DNA of 64,000 nt from contig NZ_VUKF01000010.1 of assembly GCF_009193185.1 (NCBI RefSeq), positions 1-64,000 on the forward strand. Direction: 5' to 3'. The DNA is from Georgenia thermotolerans (GTDB lineage Bacteria; Actinomycetota; Actinomycetes; Actinomycetales; Actinomycetaceae). How positions within the stretch are numbered: position 1 is the first letter of the stretch; every line of letters begins with the position of its first letter. Shown piece by piece: positions 18,878-27,869 of this stretch. Under the pieces are notes generated by a model. The model was not told the DNA's origin, did no database searches, and saw nothing but the letters and a program-made list of their open reading frames with translations. Both the position numbers and the translations under genes were made by a program.

Positions 18878-19486
18878 CTACCCGATCTCAAGAGCGGTCG
18901 CCCGCCACCGGCCGCGGTGGGCCTCGAGGCGCACGGCGGCCCCGCGCACACGGTCGCCGTCGTGCACGACGACCGCCGCCTCCACCGTGCGCGGGTCGAT
19001 CCGGCACACCCGCACCCGGCGGACCTGGGTGCGCCGGGCGCGAGCCGGTCGGCCGACTACCCGCTCGGCGAGCCGGGCGCGGCGCGCGAGCGGCCCGTAC
19101 AGCTCGGGGGCGAGCAGCCGCGCGAGCTGGTTCGGCGGCCGCAGCCCTATCAGCGCCTCGACGGCGCCGAGCACGACGGCCCCCGCCCACGGGGCCGGCT
19201 CCGGGAGCGGTTGAGGGGTGTCCTCCCGCGGGAGCTCCGGCAGGGTGAGCACGACGGCGCCGCGCGCTGTGGCCCGCTTGGTGGATGGCGGGGCCGGTGC
19301 GATGCCGCCGACGAAGCGGACCCGGTCCCACGTCGGCCGCGTGCCGGGACGGGCAGGTGCTCTGGGCGGCGCACCGGGCGCACCGCCTGCGGAGCCGGGG
19401 AGATCGAACTCGTCACCACGGTGGACGGGTGCCGCGATCGTCGCGGACGACCGTGCCGGGGACGGGGCGAGGGTGAGGGCGCTCAT
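18878..19486 (-). CDS. Rv3235-family protein
   Basis: 202 residues. The N-terminal ~100 are Pro/Ala-rich and probably disordered. The C-terminal ~100 carry the conserved domain (GAVEALIGLRPPNQLARLL, RRVRVCRIDPRTVEAAVVV, LEAHRGRWRATALEIG at the end). The family is restricted to actinobacteria, lies near secA in mycobacteria, and has no known function. The start ATG overlaps the stop of the LysM gene by 4 bp, so the two are coupled and likely act together at the envelope. Confidence 0.8.
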   Translation of the reverse strand: MSALTLAPSPARSSATIAAPVHRGDEFDLPGSAGGAPGAPPRAPARPGTRPTWDRVRFVGGIAPAPPSTKRATARGAVVLTLPELPREDTPQPLPEPAPWAGAVVLGAVEALIGLRPPNQLARLLAPELYGPLARRARLAERVVGRPARARRTQVRRVRVCRIDPRTVEAAVVVHDGDRVRGAAVRLEAHRGRWRATALEIG

Positions 19487-20412
19487 GAGGACTCCTTCGT
19501 CGGGGCCTGCAGCAGCTGACCGGGTTGGATGAGGTCGGGATCGCCGCCGATCACCGCGGCGTTGGCGCGGTACCACCGCGGCCACACCGCGGCGATCTCG
19601 GCGTCGGTGGCGGAATCGGGCAGATGGTCGGCGGCGATGGCCCAGAGGCTCTCGCCAGCGGTGACGACGTGGCGGTCGGTGGGCGCGGCCGGGGCCGGCG
19701 GGGACGGCGCTACCGAAGGTGGGGCCGGAGACGGCCGGGCCCCGGGGGCGGCGGGCGTCGGGGATTCCGGCGGGCCCGCCGTCGGCAGGCCGGGCGCGTG
19801 GGGCGTCGGGGAGTCGGGTGTGCCGGGCATCGGCGAATGCGTGCCGGGGGCCGTGGCGGCAGGCGTGCCAGCCCGCGACCCCGGGTCCTCCGATGGCGCC
19901 GATGAGGGAGGCACCGAGGAGGCGGGCGGGACGGGCGGCGGGGACGGATCGGGGGCCCGGGCCGGTGCGGGTGCCGACACATCGTCGGCAGCGCCCCAGC
20001 CCAGGTCCACGGGCAGCGCGGGGTCGGGCTCGACGGTGGCGGCGGCAGCACCGCCGAGTGAGACGGCGACGCCCACACCGGTCGCCGCCGTCGTGAGCAG
20101 GACGCGTCGCAGAATCGGTGCCCCGCAGCGCCGCAGCAGGCCCTCGAGGCGGTGCCGCGGTCCGCCCCGCAGGACCAGCGCGGCCAGCGCGATGGCTGCC
20201 GTCGCGGCGTACCAGACGGCCACGACGCACCCCGCCGCCAGCAACGCCAGCGTCACGACGTCGGGCAGGTGTACGGCCGTCAGTTGCGAGACGCGGCCCT
20301 CGTCGAGGAGGGGCAGCGCGATCTCTCGCGCCCGCTGACCGAGGCCCGCCGCCAGCAGGCCCGCGCCGGCCAGCACCGTGAGCGTCACGCCCGCTCGCGT
20401 GTGAGGTCTCAT
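19483..20412 (-). CDS. LysM-domain membrane protein
   Basis: 309 residues. There are three hydrophobic segments at about residues 10-28, 50-80 and 105-125, then a ~100-residue Pro/Ala/Ser linker, and a C-terminal LysM module (HVVTAGESLWAIAADHL, ending DPDLIQPGQLLQAP). LysM binds peptidoglycan, so the protein is probably membrane-anchored with its C-terminus in the wall. GTGAGGATCCACC precedes the ATG. It is the first gene of a two-gene unit with the Rv3235-family protein. Confidence 0.85.
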   Translation of the reverse strand: MRPHTRAGVTLTVLAGAGLLAAGLGQRAREIALPLLDEGRVSQLTAVHLPDVVTLALLAAGCVVAVWYAATAAIALAALVLRGGPRHRLEGLLRRCGAPILRRVLLTTAATGVGVAVSLGGAAAATVEPDPALPVDLGWGAADDVSAPAPARAPDPSPPPVPPASSVPPSSAPSEDPGSRAGTPAATAPGTHSPMPGTPDSPTPHAPGLPTAGPPESPTPAAPGARPSPAPPSVAPSPPAPAAPTDRHVVTAGESLWAIAADHLPDSATDAEIAAVWPRWYRANAAVIGGDPDLIQPGQLLQAPTKESS

Positions 20413-20601
20413 GGTGGATCCTCACTCTTGATGCCTGATCGTGCACTTTGGTGTTGGAACGTGCAGATAGGTGTACGCCGCGGCCGCCAGCGGGTAAAGC
20501 CCCCGGATGGGGTGCTGTGGACGGTCCGTGCCCCGAGAACGAGGCGCCCCCAGCACCCACACAGATACGGAGATTCAGGTCCGCCCATGGCGGCGGTGCC
20601 C

Positions 20602-20607
20602 TAGCGT
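20602..20607 (+). promoter_or_regulatory. TAGCGT -10 hexamer, leaderless start
   Basis: TAGCGT ends 6 nt before the ATG at 20614 and no ribosome binding site is present. Confidence 0.5.
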
Positions 20608-20613
20608 GCGGGC

Positions 20614-21147
20614 ATGCGGTGGGAAGCGCTGTTCGCGGACCTCGAGAGCCAGTACGAGGCCGCCGCGCGTCTGGCCGACGACGACGCCGTCGCCGAGCTG
20701 GCGGAGGGCGAGATCGCCAGCGTTCGTCTCGCGGACCGCCTGCGCGCCCGGACCGGCGACCTGCTGCGCCTACGCCTGCGCTCGGGCGCGGACCTCAGCG
20801 GCCGGCTGGTCGACGCGGCGCCGCAGTGGCTCTTGATGGCGAGCGGCGAGCGCCGGATCCTGGTGCCTCTCGAGGCCATCGTGCTGGCGTGGCCGCTGGG
20901 CGCGGCGGCCCCGCGCACCGCGCGGGTGGAGCAGCGCCTCCGCGTCACGCACGCCCTGCGCGCCCTCGCTCACGAGGGGATCCGGGTGCAGGTGGCCTGC
21001 GCGGGCGGCGCCTACGCCGGCTGGCTGAGCCGGGTCGGTGCCGACCACGTCGACCTGCGCACCGACGGACCCGAACCGGGCCGGCCCGAGACCGGCGCCG
21101 TCGTCACGATCTCGCTCGCTGCCATCGAGACGGTGAGCACCGCATGA
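20614..21147 (+). CDS. Conserved hypothetical protein
   Basis: 177 residues, no family I can name with certainty. The N-terminal ~40 residues are a predicted acidic helix (MRWEALFADLESQYEAAAR). The remainder alternates short strands with glycine turns (LRLRLRSGADLSGRLVDAAP, then VQVACAGGAYAGWLSRVGAD), suggesting two small beta-barrel, Sm-like repeats. It starts from a leaderless-type promoter and converges with the small helix-turn-helix gene, with only 2 bp between the two stops. Function unknown; the pairing with a small DNA-binding protein is positional only. Confidence 0.65.
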   Translation: MRWEALFADLESQYEAAARLADDDAVAELAEGEIASVRLADRLRARTGDLLRLRLRSGADLSGRLVDAAPQWLLMASGERRILVPLEAIVLAWPLGAAAPRTARVEQRLRVTHALRALAHEGIRVQVACAGGAYAGWLSRVGADHVDLRTDGPEPGRPETGAVVTISLAAIETVSTA

Positions 21148-21149
21148 CC

Positions 21150-21356
21150 TCAGGGACGCTCGGCCTCGATCCGCGCGCGGGTGCGCGCGTACTGCCGCTG
21201 GATGTAGTCCTCCAGCGCGGCGGCCTCGACGCGCCACTGGTTGCGCCCGCCCACCTGGATCGCCGCCAGCTCCCCGGTGCGCACCAGGACGCGTACCTGG
21301 GCGACGGACACCGCCAGCTCCTCCGCGACGTCGGCGAGGGTGAGGAAGCGCGCCAT
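21150..21356 (-). CDS. Small helix-turn-helix (excisionase/BldC-like) protein
   Basis: 68 residues, almost entirely one MerR/excisionase-type winged HTH: FLTLADVAEELAVSVAQVR, then VRTGELAAIQVGGRNQWRVE and AALEDYIQRQYA. Such proteins bind DNA with the HTH plus a wing and include BldC of Streptomyces. No integrase or phage gene is nearby, so a developmental or housekeeping regulator is more likely than a recombination directionality factor. Confidence 0.8.
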   Translation of the reverse strand: MARFLTLADVAEELAVSVAQVRVLVRTGELAAIQVGGRNQWRVEAAALEDYIQRQYARTRARIEAERP

Positions 21357-21475
21357 GGGCTCATCCTCTCACCGGCCCTGGCCGCCGCGGCGCATCATCG
21401 GGCAGCTGTGGACATCTCGCGGGAGCGAGCGGGCCGGAACGGCACCATGGGGCACCCACCGCCAAGGAGGCGACC

Positions 21476-22171
21476 ATGAGCGGGGACGACCTTCCCCGGG
21501 CCCGCCGGCTCCGCCGGCCCACCTGGCGCGATCCGCGGCTCGGGGTGGGCGTGCTGCTCGTCGCCGCCTCGGTGGCCCTGGGCACGTGGGCGGTGCGCGA
21601 CGCCGCCGCCACCACCGCGGTGTACGCGGCCCGGCAGGACCTCACCCCCGGGGACGCCCTGGACGGCGACGCGCTCGTCGTCGCCCACGTCCGTCTGGGC
21701 GGGCCCGAGGAGCGCTACCTGCCGGTCGCCGACGGCGTGCCGGACAGCGCCGTGGCCCTGCGCACCGTCGGAGCCGGCGAGCTGGTGCCCCGCGCCGCCG
21801 TCGGGGCCTCCGAGGCGGTGGACCTGCGCCCGGTCGTCATCCCGCTGGGGCTGTCCGTGCCCGCCGACCTCGGCCCGGGAACCGTCGTCGACCTCTGGCT
21901 CGTCCCGGCCCCGCCCACCGGCGGCCTGCAGCCGGAGGCGCCGGCGCCACCGACGCTGCTCGGGGCCGACCTCGTGGTCGCCGAGGTCCTCGAGGACTCG
22001 TCGATGTTCACGGGCGGCACGGGCGTCTCCGTCGAGCTGCTCGTGCCCCGGCTCGACCTGCCGGACGTGCTCGGCGCCCTCTCCAGCGACGGGCAGCTCG
22101 TCGCCGTGCCCACCTTCGGCGGAGAGCCCGGGCCGGCACCCGCGCCCGCCGCGGAGGACGAGGCCGGGTGA
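21476..22171 (+). CDS. SAF-domain protein, CpaB/RcpC-like
   Basis: 231 residues: an Arg-rich cytoplasmic start, one membrane helix (LGVGVLLVAASVALGTWAV), then a SAF domain (YAARQDLTPGDALDGDALVV, LRTVGAGELVPRAAV). This is the layout of CpaB/RcpC proteins of Flp/Tad pili. The ATG has a near-perfect AAGGAGGCGACC ribosome binding site. The following CpaE-like ATPase overlaps it (GTGA). No pilin, TadA or TadB gene is present in the window, so pilus assembly is unproven. Confidence 0.8.
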   Translation: MSGDDLPRARRLRRPTWRDPRLGVGVLLVAASVALGTWAVRDAAATTAVYAARQDLTPGDALDGDALVVAHVRLGGPEERYLPVADGVPDSAVALRTVGAGELVPRAAVGASEAVDLRPVVIPLGLSVPADLGPGTVVDLWLVPAPPTGGLQPEAPAPPTLLGADLVVAEVLEDSSMFTGGTGVSVELLVPRLDLPDVLGALSSDGQLVAVPTFGGEPGPAPAPAAEDEAG

Positions 22172-23772
22172 GGAGCGCCGGCGTCCTGCTGGCCCTCACC
22201 GGTTCCGAGGAGGGCACGCTGGTGCAGGCGCTCGACGCCCCGGGCACCGGCGTGCGGGTGGTGCGTCGCTGCGCCGACGTGCCCGAGGTGCTCGCCGCGG
22301 CCGCGGCCGGGCTTGGCGCCGTCGCGGTGCTGGCCGCGGAGCTGCCGGGGGTCGACCGCCCGATGCTCGCCCGGCTGCGCGCCGCCGGCGTGAGCACGCT
22401 GCTCGTAGCGGGCGCCGAGGACCTCGAGCGCTGCGCCGTCCTCGGCGCCGACGCCGTCGCCCCGGCTGACACGGCCGCGGCCACGCTCGCGGACCGGGTC
22501 GTGGCACTCGCGCGGACGCCGGGGCCGGCGGGAGGAGAGCCATCGGGGGCCGCGGACCCGCCTCCGCCTCCGCCGCCGGTCGGCGGGGAGGACGCCGGGC
22601 CGGCTGTCCCCGCCGGCACGGGCGTGCTGGCCGGGGACCTGTCCCTCCGAACCGTGGGCACGGGCCCCGGGGACCCGACGGTCGGCGACGCGGAGACGGG
22701 GACCGCTGCTGAGGCGACGAGCGCCGCCGGGAAGACGCCGGGGGAGGGCGGCGGGGGCACGAGGGGCGCCCAAACGGGACGTGCGGAGGACGACGACGGG
22801 CGTCTGGAGGGCGCCGACCGACGTGACGCGGGCGTCGACGGACGCCACGAGGAGCAGGATCGCGAGCATCTGGCTGCCCCGGGCGGCGCCCAGCTCGCAG
22901 ACCTCGACGGCGCGCGCCCGGCGACCACACGGGGCCGCCTCGTGGTGGTGTGGGGCCCGCCCGGCGCGCCGGGCCGGACCACCGTGGCCGTCACCCTGGC
23001 CGCCGAGCTCGCCACCCACGGCGACGCGCTCCTCGTCGACGCCGACACCGAGGCGCCGTCGGTCACGCAGGTGCTCGGCCTGCTGGACGACGCCTCCGCG
23101 ATCGCGGTGGCCGCACGGCAGGCCTCCCACGGGCGGTTGGACGCGGCGGCGCTGGCCGCGCTGTGCCCGGTCGTCGACCGCCGGCTGCGGGTGCTCACCG
23201 GCCTCACCCGGGCCGACCGGTGGCGCGAGCTGCCCGCCGCCGCCCTGGAGGTCGTGTGGGAAGCTGCGCGGCGGACGAGCCCGTGGACGGTCGTCGACGT
23301 CGGCGCCGGGATCGAGGGCGACGGCGGGCTAGACCCGACGTACGGGCCGCAGCGGCACCAGGCGACGCTGTCCGCCCTCGCCGCCGCCGACGTCCTGGTC
23401 GTCGTCGGCGCGGGAGAGCCGGTCGGCATGCGACGGCTCGTGCTGGCGCTGGGTGAGCTGGCCGACCGGGCGGTGGTCGGCCCGGACGCGCAGCGGGTGG
23501 TCGTCGTCAACCGGATCCGCACCTCCGCCGCCGGGCCGCACCCAGACCGGTCGATCCTCGAGGCCCTCGCCCGCTTCGCCGGCGTCACGGACGCCGTCCT
23601 CGTCCCGGACGACCGTCCCGCCGTCGACCGGGCGGTCCTGTACGGGCGCACCCTGCCCGACGCCGGGCCCGGCTCGCCTGCCCGCCTGGCGCTGCAGCGG
23701 CTGGCGGCCCGGCTGGCAGGAATGCCCGAGCCCGCCCGCCGTCGTCGGCTGGGCATGGCGCGTGGGCGCTGA
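22168..23772 (+). CDS. CpaE-like MinD/ParA-superfamily ATPase with degenerate P-loop
   Basis: 534 residues, GTG start overlapping the upstream stop. Residues ~1-115 form a receiver-like domain (CpaE type), ~115-250 a low-complexity Gly/Asp/Pro linker, and the rest a SIMIBI ATPase fold: VVVWGPPGAPGRTTVAVTL, ALLVDADTEAPSVTQVLGLL, WTVVDVGAGIEGD, VVVVNRIRTSAAG. In the deviant Walker A, both the signature Lys and the P-loop Lys are replaced (Pro and Arg), so ATP hydrolysis is questionable. CpaE proteins localise Tad-pilus machinery; here the pair with the SAF protein stands alone in the window. Confidence 0.8.
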   Translation: MRSAGVLLALTGSEEGTLVQALDAPGTGVRVVRRCADVPEVLAAAAAGLGAVAVLAAELPGVDRPMLARLRAAGVSTLLVAGAEDLERCAVLGADAVAPADTAAATLADRVVALARTPGPAGGEPSGAADPPPPPPPVGGEDAGPAVPAGTGVLAGDLSLRTVGTGPGDPTVGDAETGTAAEATSAAGKTPGEGGGGTRGAQTGRAEDDDGRLEGADRRDAGVDGRHEEQDREHLAAPGGAQLADLDGARPATTRGRLVVVWGPPGAPGRTTVAVTLAAELATHGDALLVDADTEAPSVTQVLGLLDDASAIAVAARQASHGRLDAAALAALCPVVDRRLRVLTGLTRADRWRELPAAALEVVWEAARRTSPWTVVDVGAGIEGDGGLDPTYGPQRHQATLSALAAADVLVVVGAGEPVGMRRLVLALGELADRAVVGPDAQRVVVVNRIRTSAAGPHPDRSILEALARFAGVTDAVLVPDDRPAVDRAVLYGRTLPDAGPGSPARLALQRLAARLAGMPEPARRRRLGMARGR

Positions 23773-23797
23773 GCCGCGAATCGGAGAGACTACGCCC

Positions 23798-24265
23798 ATG
23801 CGCGTCTACCTGCCTGCCACCGCCGCCGACCTGCGCGAGGAGAGGGGAGTGGGGCCCCGGTGGGCGCACGCCGTCACCGCGGCGCTGCGCGGCGCCCTGC
23901 CCGACGAGGACGACGAGGGGCTGGAGATGACCGCGACGCTGGCCGCGGCGGACGAGTCCGTCGAGCGGCTGGCCGCGGACGGGTCGCTGCCGCGCCGGGT
24001 CGTCGTCGCCGCGGACGTGCCGGACGCTTCCGTGCGCGCGCCCGAGGTCCTCGGCGAGGAACAGCTCGAGACCGCCGTCGAAGTCGTCGCGCCGGTGCCG
24101 TGGTCCGCCGTCGTGGCGATCTTCGTCGACGAGCCCGAGGCCGCCGACGACGTCGCCGCGGCCGCCGCCGGGAACGAGCAGGCGCTGGAGCGGGCCGCCG
24201 AGCGGGACCTGCTGTGGTACGACGTCGTCGAGCTGGCCGACCTGCGCCGCGAGCTCGCGGGCTGA
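23798..24265 (+). CDS. DUF6912-family protein
   Basis: 155 residues starting MRVYLPATAADLREERGVGP and ending WYDVVELADLRREL, matching the actinobacterial DUF6912 family (Rv3231c-like), which occurs in this chromosomal neighbourhood between secA and aroA/sigH homologues. Function unknown. It is acidic and has no membrane segment. GGAGAG lies about 10 nt upstream of the ATG. Confidence 0.8.
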   Translation: MRVYLPATAADLREERGVGPRWAHAVTAALRGALPDEDDEGLEMTATLAAADESVERLAADGSLPRRVVVAADVPDASVRAPEVLGEEQLETAVEVVAPVPWSAVVAIFVDEPEAADDVAAAAAGNEQALERAAERDLLWYDVVELADLRRELAG

Positions 24266-24374
24266 CTGGCCCCGGGCGCCTCGCTGGCCGACCGCCCGCG
24301 CGGGCGCCCCGCACCGGTGGACGTTCTCCGTCGGATCCGCAGTCGCCGCCCGCACCGTCTGCCACCCTGGCCCC

Positions 24375-24680
24375 ATGACCGCCGTCGGAGTGCTGTTCCT
24401 CCTGGCCGGCGCGGTGCTGCTCGCGCGATCGGGGCAGGTGCTCACACGGGCCAACGCCGGAGTGGCCCTGCCGGCCTGGTGGGGCCGGCCGACGGTTCTG
24501 CCCAGGGCCGTGTACACGTGGCGCTTCGGCGGCCTCTTCTGTGTCATCTTCGGCGCGAACCTCGTCGCGTCCGACCGGACCACGTGGTGGGCGGGGGTGC
24601 CGCTGATCCTTGCGGCGTGGGCGCCCGCCTTCCTGATCCACGCCCGGCACAACCGTCGGGTCAGGGCGGCGGGACACTGA
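24375..24680 (+). CDS. Small membrane protein
   Basis: 101 residues with three probable membrane helices (VGVLFLLAGAVLLARSG, FGGLFCVIFGANLVA, WWAGVPLILAAWAPAFLI) and a basic C-terminus (HARHNRRVRAAGH). No family recognised. It converges with sbcC, the stops being 22 bp apart. Codon use is like its neighbours. No Shine-Dalgarno; CACCCT ends six bases before the ATG. Confidence 0.6.
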   Translation: MTAVGVLFLLAGAVLLARSGQVLTRANAGVALPAWWGRPTVLPRAVYTWRFGGLFCVIFGANLVASDRTTWWAGVPLILAAWAPAFLIHARHNRRVRAAGH

Positions 24681-24701
24681 CCCGCAGCATGGGCGAGAGC
24701 G

Positions 24702-27700
24702 TCAGGCCCGCACGGTGAGCGTCGAGGCGCCCGAGGGCAGCCGGCGCACCTCGATCCGCTCGGCGATGCGGTCCTTCAGCTCGGCGACGTGCGAGACGAT
24801 GCCGACGGCCCGGCCGCCGTCCCGCAGCCGGCCGAGCTCGGCCATGACCGCGTCCAGGGTGGCGGGGTCCAGCGAGCCGAAGCCCTCATCGACGAACAGG
24901 GTGCCCAGCTCCACGCCGCCGGCCTCGGCGCGGACGACGTCCGCCAGGCCCAGCGCCAGGCACAGCGAGACGTAGAAGGTCTCCCCGCCGGAGAGGGTGT
25001 GCGGGTCGCGGGGCGCCTCGGTGTAGTGGTCGCGGACCTGCAGGCCGAGCCCGGCGCGGCGCGAGCGCTGCCCGCCCTCCTTCTCGTCGATCCGCTCGAG
25101 CGTGTACCGGCCGTCGGACATGGTGGCCAGCCGGTCGTTGGCCGCGGCGACGACGTCCTCGAAGCGGCGCAGCAGCACGTACGTCGCCAAGGTGGTGGCG
25201 GTCTCCGTGCCCTCGCCGGCGGTGGCCAGGGCGGCGGTGCGCAGCACCGGGGCCGCCCGCTCGGCCTGGATCGCGTGGTCGCCCGCCGCGGCCAGCAGCT
25301 CCGCGCGCGCCGTGGCCGTGTGCGCGGCGCGCACCGCGCACTCGCTCGCCGTCCGGGTCGCGGCGGCCAGCGCGGTCATCGCGTCGCGGTGGGCGAGCTC
25401 GGCGCCCGGGACGTCGGCCTCCTCTGCGCCGGTGAGCGCCGCGATGGCGGGCTCGGCCAGCCCGGTGTCGACGCGCGCCCGGGCGGCGTGGTGGTCGAGC
25501 ACCTCCCGCTCGAGGGCGTCGAGCTCCGCCGGGGCAAGGGCGGCGGCGCGGGCGGCGGCGGCGTCGGGCAGGTCGGCGTCCGTCAGCGCCCGGGCGACCT
25601 GGGCGGCCGCCTGCTCCTGGGACCGGGCGGCGCCGTCGGCCGCCCGACGCGCCTCGAGGAGGGCGGTCGCCGTGGCCGCGCGGGCCCCGAGGGCCTCCGC
25701 CCGCGCGGTCACCGACTCGGCGTCGCCGCGGGCCGCGGCGCACCGGTCGCGGTCGGCGGCCAGCTGCTCACGGAGGGTGGTGAGGCGCTCCTGCCGGGCG
25801 GCGAGAGAGGCGCGGTCCTCGCTCAAGGCGGCGTGGAGCTCGGCCGTGTGCCGGTCGAACGCGTCCAGCTCGTGCTCGAGCTCCTGGGCTGTGGTGGCCG
25901 CGGCCTCGCAGCGGCTGACCCCCTCCTGGGCGGCGGTCAGCTCGGCGCGGGCGGTCTCGGCGTCGCGGTCCTGCGCGGCGGCGCGCAGTCCGGCGATCTG
26001 CTCGGTCAGCGCGGCGACCCGGGTCCGGGCCCGCTCGAGCGCGGTGGTGGCCGCCTCGCGGGCGGCGGCCGCCGCGTCGACGTCGGCGGCGCTCGCGTGC
26101 TCGGGCGCGGTGGCGGCGGGGGAGGGGTGTTCGGTGGCCCCGCACACGACGCACGGCTGGCCGTCCTCCAGCCGGCCGGCGAGCTCGCCCGCCATCCCGT
26201 CCACCCACCGGCGCCGGACCGCGTGCTCGTGGTCCACCGCCTCCCGGGCGGCCCGGACCGCGGCGTCGGCGACGGACTCGGCCTCCCGCAGCGCGACGGC
26301 CCGCTCGACGGCCGCGGTGGCGGCGTCGCGGACCGCCGCTGCCGCCTCGGCCGCGGCGCGGGCGGCGGGCAGACCGGCGGCGTCGGTGCGGGCGCGGGTG
26401 AGGCGGTCGGCGAGAGCGGTGCGGGCGGCGGGCCGGGCGGCGAGGAGCTCCTCGGCCTCGGTCAGCGCCTCGGCGGCGGTGGCGATGCTGCGGGCGGTGG
26501 CCTCGATGCCCACCTCCCGGGTGGGGAGCTGGTGCTCGACCTGGACCAGCGCGGCCAGGGCGCCCTGCTCGGCGGTGGCCGCCTCGTGGGCGGCGCGCAG
26601 CGCGGCGAGGTCGGTGCCGTCGGCGCTCGCCGCGAGCAGGTCGGCGTGCGGGCCGGCCGCGGCGTCGGCGAGGGCGGTGGCCAGCACCGTCTGTGCGGCC
26701 GCGGCGGCGGCCTGCGCCTCGGCGTGGGCGCGCAGCGGCGCGAGGGTGGTCGCCGCCCGGCGGGCCAGGCCTAGCCGGTCGGCGGCGGCCCGGACGTGGG
26801 GGTCGCGCTCGGCGAGCCGGGCCTGCTCGGTGAGCAGGGCGGCACGCCGCTCGAGCAGCGCGGCCAGCGCGCGCACGGCGTCGAGGTGCTCGCGGGCCGT
26901 GCGCTCGTGCGCGCGGGCCTGCTCCTCGGCGGCGGCGGCCCAGGCGGAGAGGGCCTCGACCTCGGCGAGGATCTCGGCGCTGCGGTCGGTGAGCTTGGGC
27001 ACATCGAGGGCCTCGGCCGCGGCGAGCAGGTCGGCGCGAGGGGAGGTCGACGAGGCCGCGTGGGCCGGGGATGCCGACTCACCGTCGGCGGCTTCGGCCG
27101 CCTCGCGGTCGGCGGCTTCGGCCGCCTCGCGGTCGGCGGCTCCGGCCGCCTCGCGATCGGGGGTGCCGGCCGCCTCGCGCTCGTCGTCGCCGAGCTCGGC
27201 GGCGCGCAGGAACGTCGCGGCCGCGGCCTGGATCTGCCGGCCGCCGCGCTCGAGGTCGGCCCGGGCGGTGCGCGCCATCTCGGCCAGCTGCTTCTGCAGC
27301 CGCTCGTAGACCTCGGTGCCGAAGACGTCCTGCAGGACCGCCCGCCGGTCCTCGGGCTTGGCCCGCAGGAACGAGGCGAACTGGCCCTGGGGCAGCACCA
27401 CCGTCTGGGTGAACTGGGTGCGGTCGAGCACGACGATGCGGCCGAGCTCGGTGCCGACCTCCTGCACGTGCGCCGAGACGGGCTCGCCGGCCTCGTCCTC
27501 CACGGCCGCCAGCCGGAACAGCTTGGCGCGGGCGTTCTGCTGGGTGAAGCCGCCGCCGCGCTTCTTCGGGCGGAGGAACGCCGGGGAGCGCCACACGCGA
27601 TAGATCCCAGCGCCGGTGGAGAAGACCAGCTCGACGAAGGGCTCGACGTCGGCGGCGGCGTGGTCGGAGTGCAGCCGGTCGTCCGAGGCGTGCTCGCCGG

Positions 27701-27869
27701 CGACCTTGCCGTACAGGGCGAAGACGACGGCGTCGATGATGGTGGACTTGCCCGCCCCCGTGGGCCCCTCGAGGAGGAAGAGGCCACCGGCCGAGAGCGT
27801 GTCGAAGTCGATGGTGTGCCGGCCGGGGTAGGGGCCGATGGCCTGCAGGGCGAGGCGGTGAATCCGCAT
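24702..27869 (-). CDS. sbcC: SbcC exonuclease subunit (Rad50-like ATPase)
   Basis: 1055-residue SMC-like ATPase partner of SbcD in double-strand-end and hairpin processing. Seen: MRIHRLALQAIGPYPGRHTIDF, Walker A GPTGAGKSTIIDAV, Q-loop VVLPQGQFASFLRAKPEDRR, long Ala/Glu/Arg coiled coils, the zinc hook CVVCGATEHPSP at mid-protein, signature LSGGETFYVSLCLALG and Walker B LFVDEGFGSLD with D-loop. The start ATG (27867-27869) overlaps the sbcD stop. The first coiled coil carries a decaying 24-bp repeat array. The gene reads intact. Confidence 0.95.
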   Translation of the reverse strand: MRIHRLALQAIGPYPGRHTIDFDTLSAGGLFLLEGPTGAGKSTIIDAVVFALYGKVAGEHASDDRLHSDHAAADVEPFVELVFSTGAGIYRVWRSPAFLRPKKRGGGFTQQNARAKLFRLAAVEDEAGEPVSAHVQEVGTELGRIVVLDRTQFTQTVVLPQGQFASFLRAKPEDRRAVLQDVFGTEVYERLQKQLAEMARTARADLERGGRQIQAAAATFLRAAELGDDEREAAGTPDREAAGAADREAAEAADREAAEAADGESASPAHAASSTSPRADLLAAAEALDVPKLTDRSAEILAEVEALSAWAAAAEEQARAHERTAREHLDAVRALAALLERRAALLTEQARLAERDPHVRAAADRLGLARRAATTLAPLRAHAEAQAAAAAAQTVLATALADAAAGPHADLLAASADGTDLAALRAAHEAATAEQGALAALVQVEHQLPTREVGIEATARSIATAAEALTEAEELLAARPAARTALADRLTRARTDAAGLPAARAAAEAAAAVRDAATAAVERAVALREAESVADAAVRAAREAVDHEHAVRRRWVDGMAGELAGRLEDGQPCVVCGATEHPSPAATAPEHASAADVDAAAAAREAATTALERARTRVAALTEQIAGLRAAAQDRDAETARAELTAAQEGVSRCEAAATTAQELEHELDAFDRHTAELHAALSEDRASLAARQERLTTLREQLAADRDRCAAARGDAESVTARAEALGARAATATALLEARRAADGAARSQEQAAAQVARALTDADLPDAAAARAAALAPAELDALEREVLDHHAARARVDTGLAEPAIAALTGAEEADVPGAELAHRDAMTALAAATRTASECAVRAAHTATARAELLAAAGDHAIQAERAAPVLRTAALATAGEGTETATTLATYVLLRRFEDVVAAANDRLATMSDGRYTLERIDEKEGGQRSRRAGLGLQVRDHYTEAPRDPHTLSGGETFYVSLCLALGLADVVRAEAGGVELGTLFVDEGFGSLDPATLDAVMAELGRLRDGGRAVGIVSHVAELKDRIAERIEVRRLPSGASTLTVRA
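27084..27179 (-). repeat. Four 24-bp in-frame repeats in the sbcC coiled coil
   Basis: Units 27084-27107, 27108-27131, 27132-27155 and 27156-27179; the first two are identical, the others progressively diverged. Each encodes an eight-residue DREAAEAA-type unit, compatible with helix extension. Probably replication slippage in the coiled-coil arm. Confidence 0.85.

Noticed and set aside
21150-21356. Phage or integrative-element excisionase
   Set aside because: No integrase, attachment site or phage gene nearby; BldC-like regulators have the same fold.
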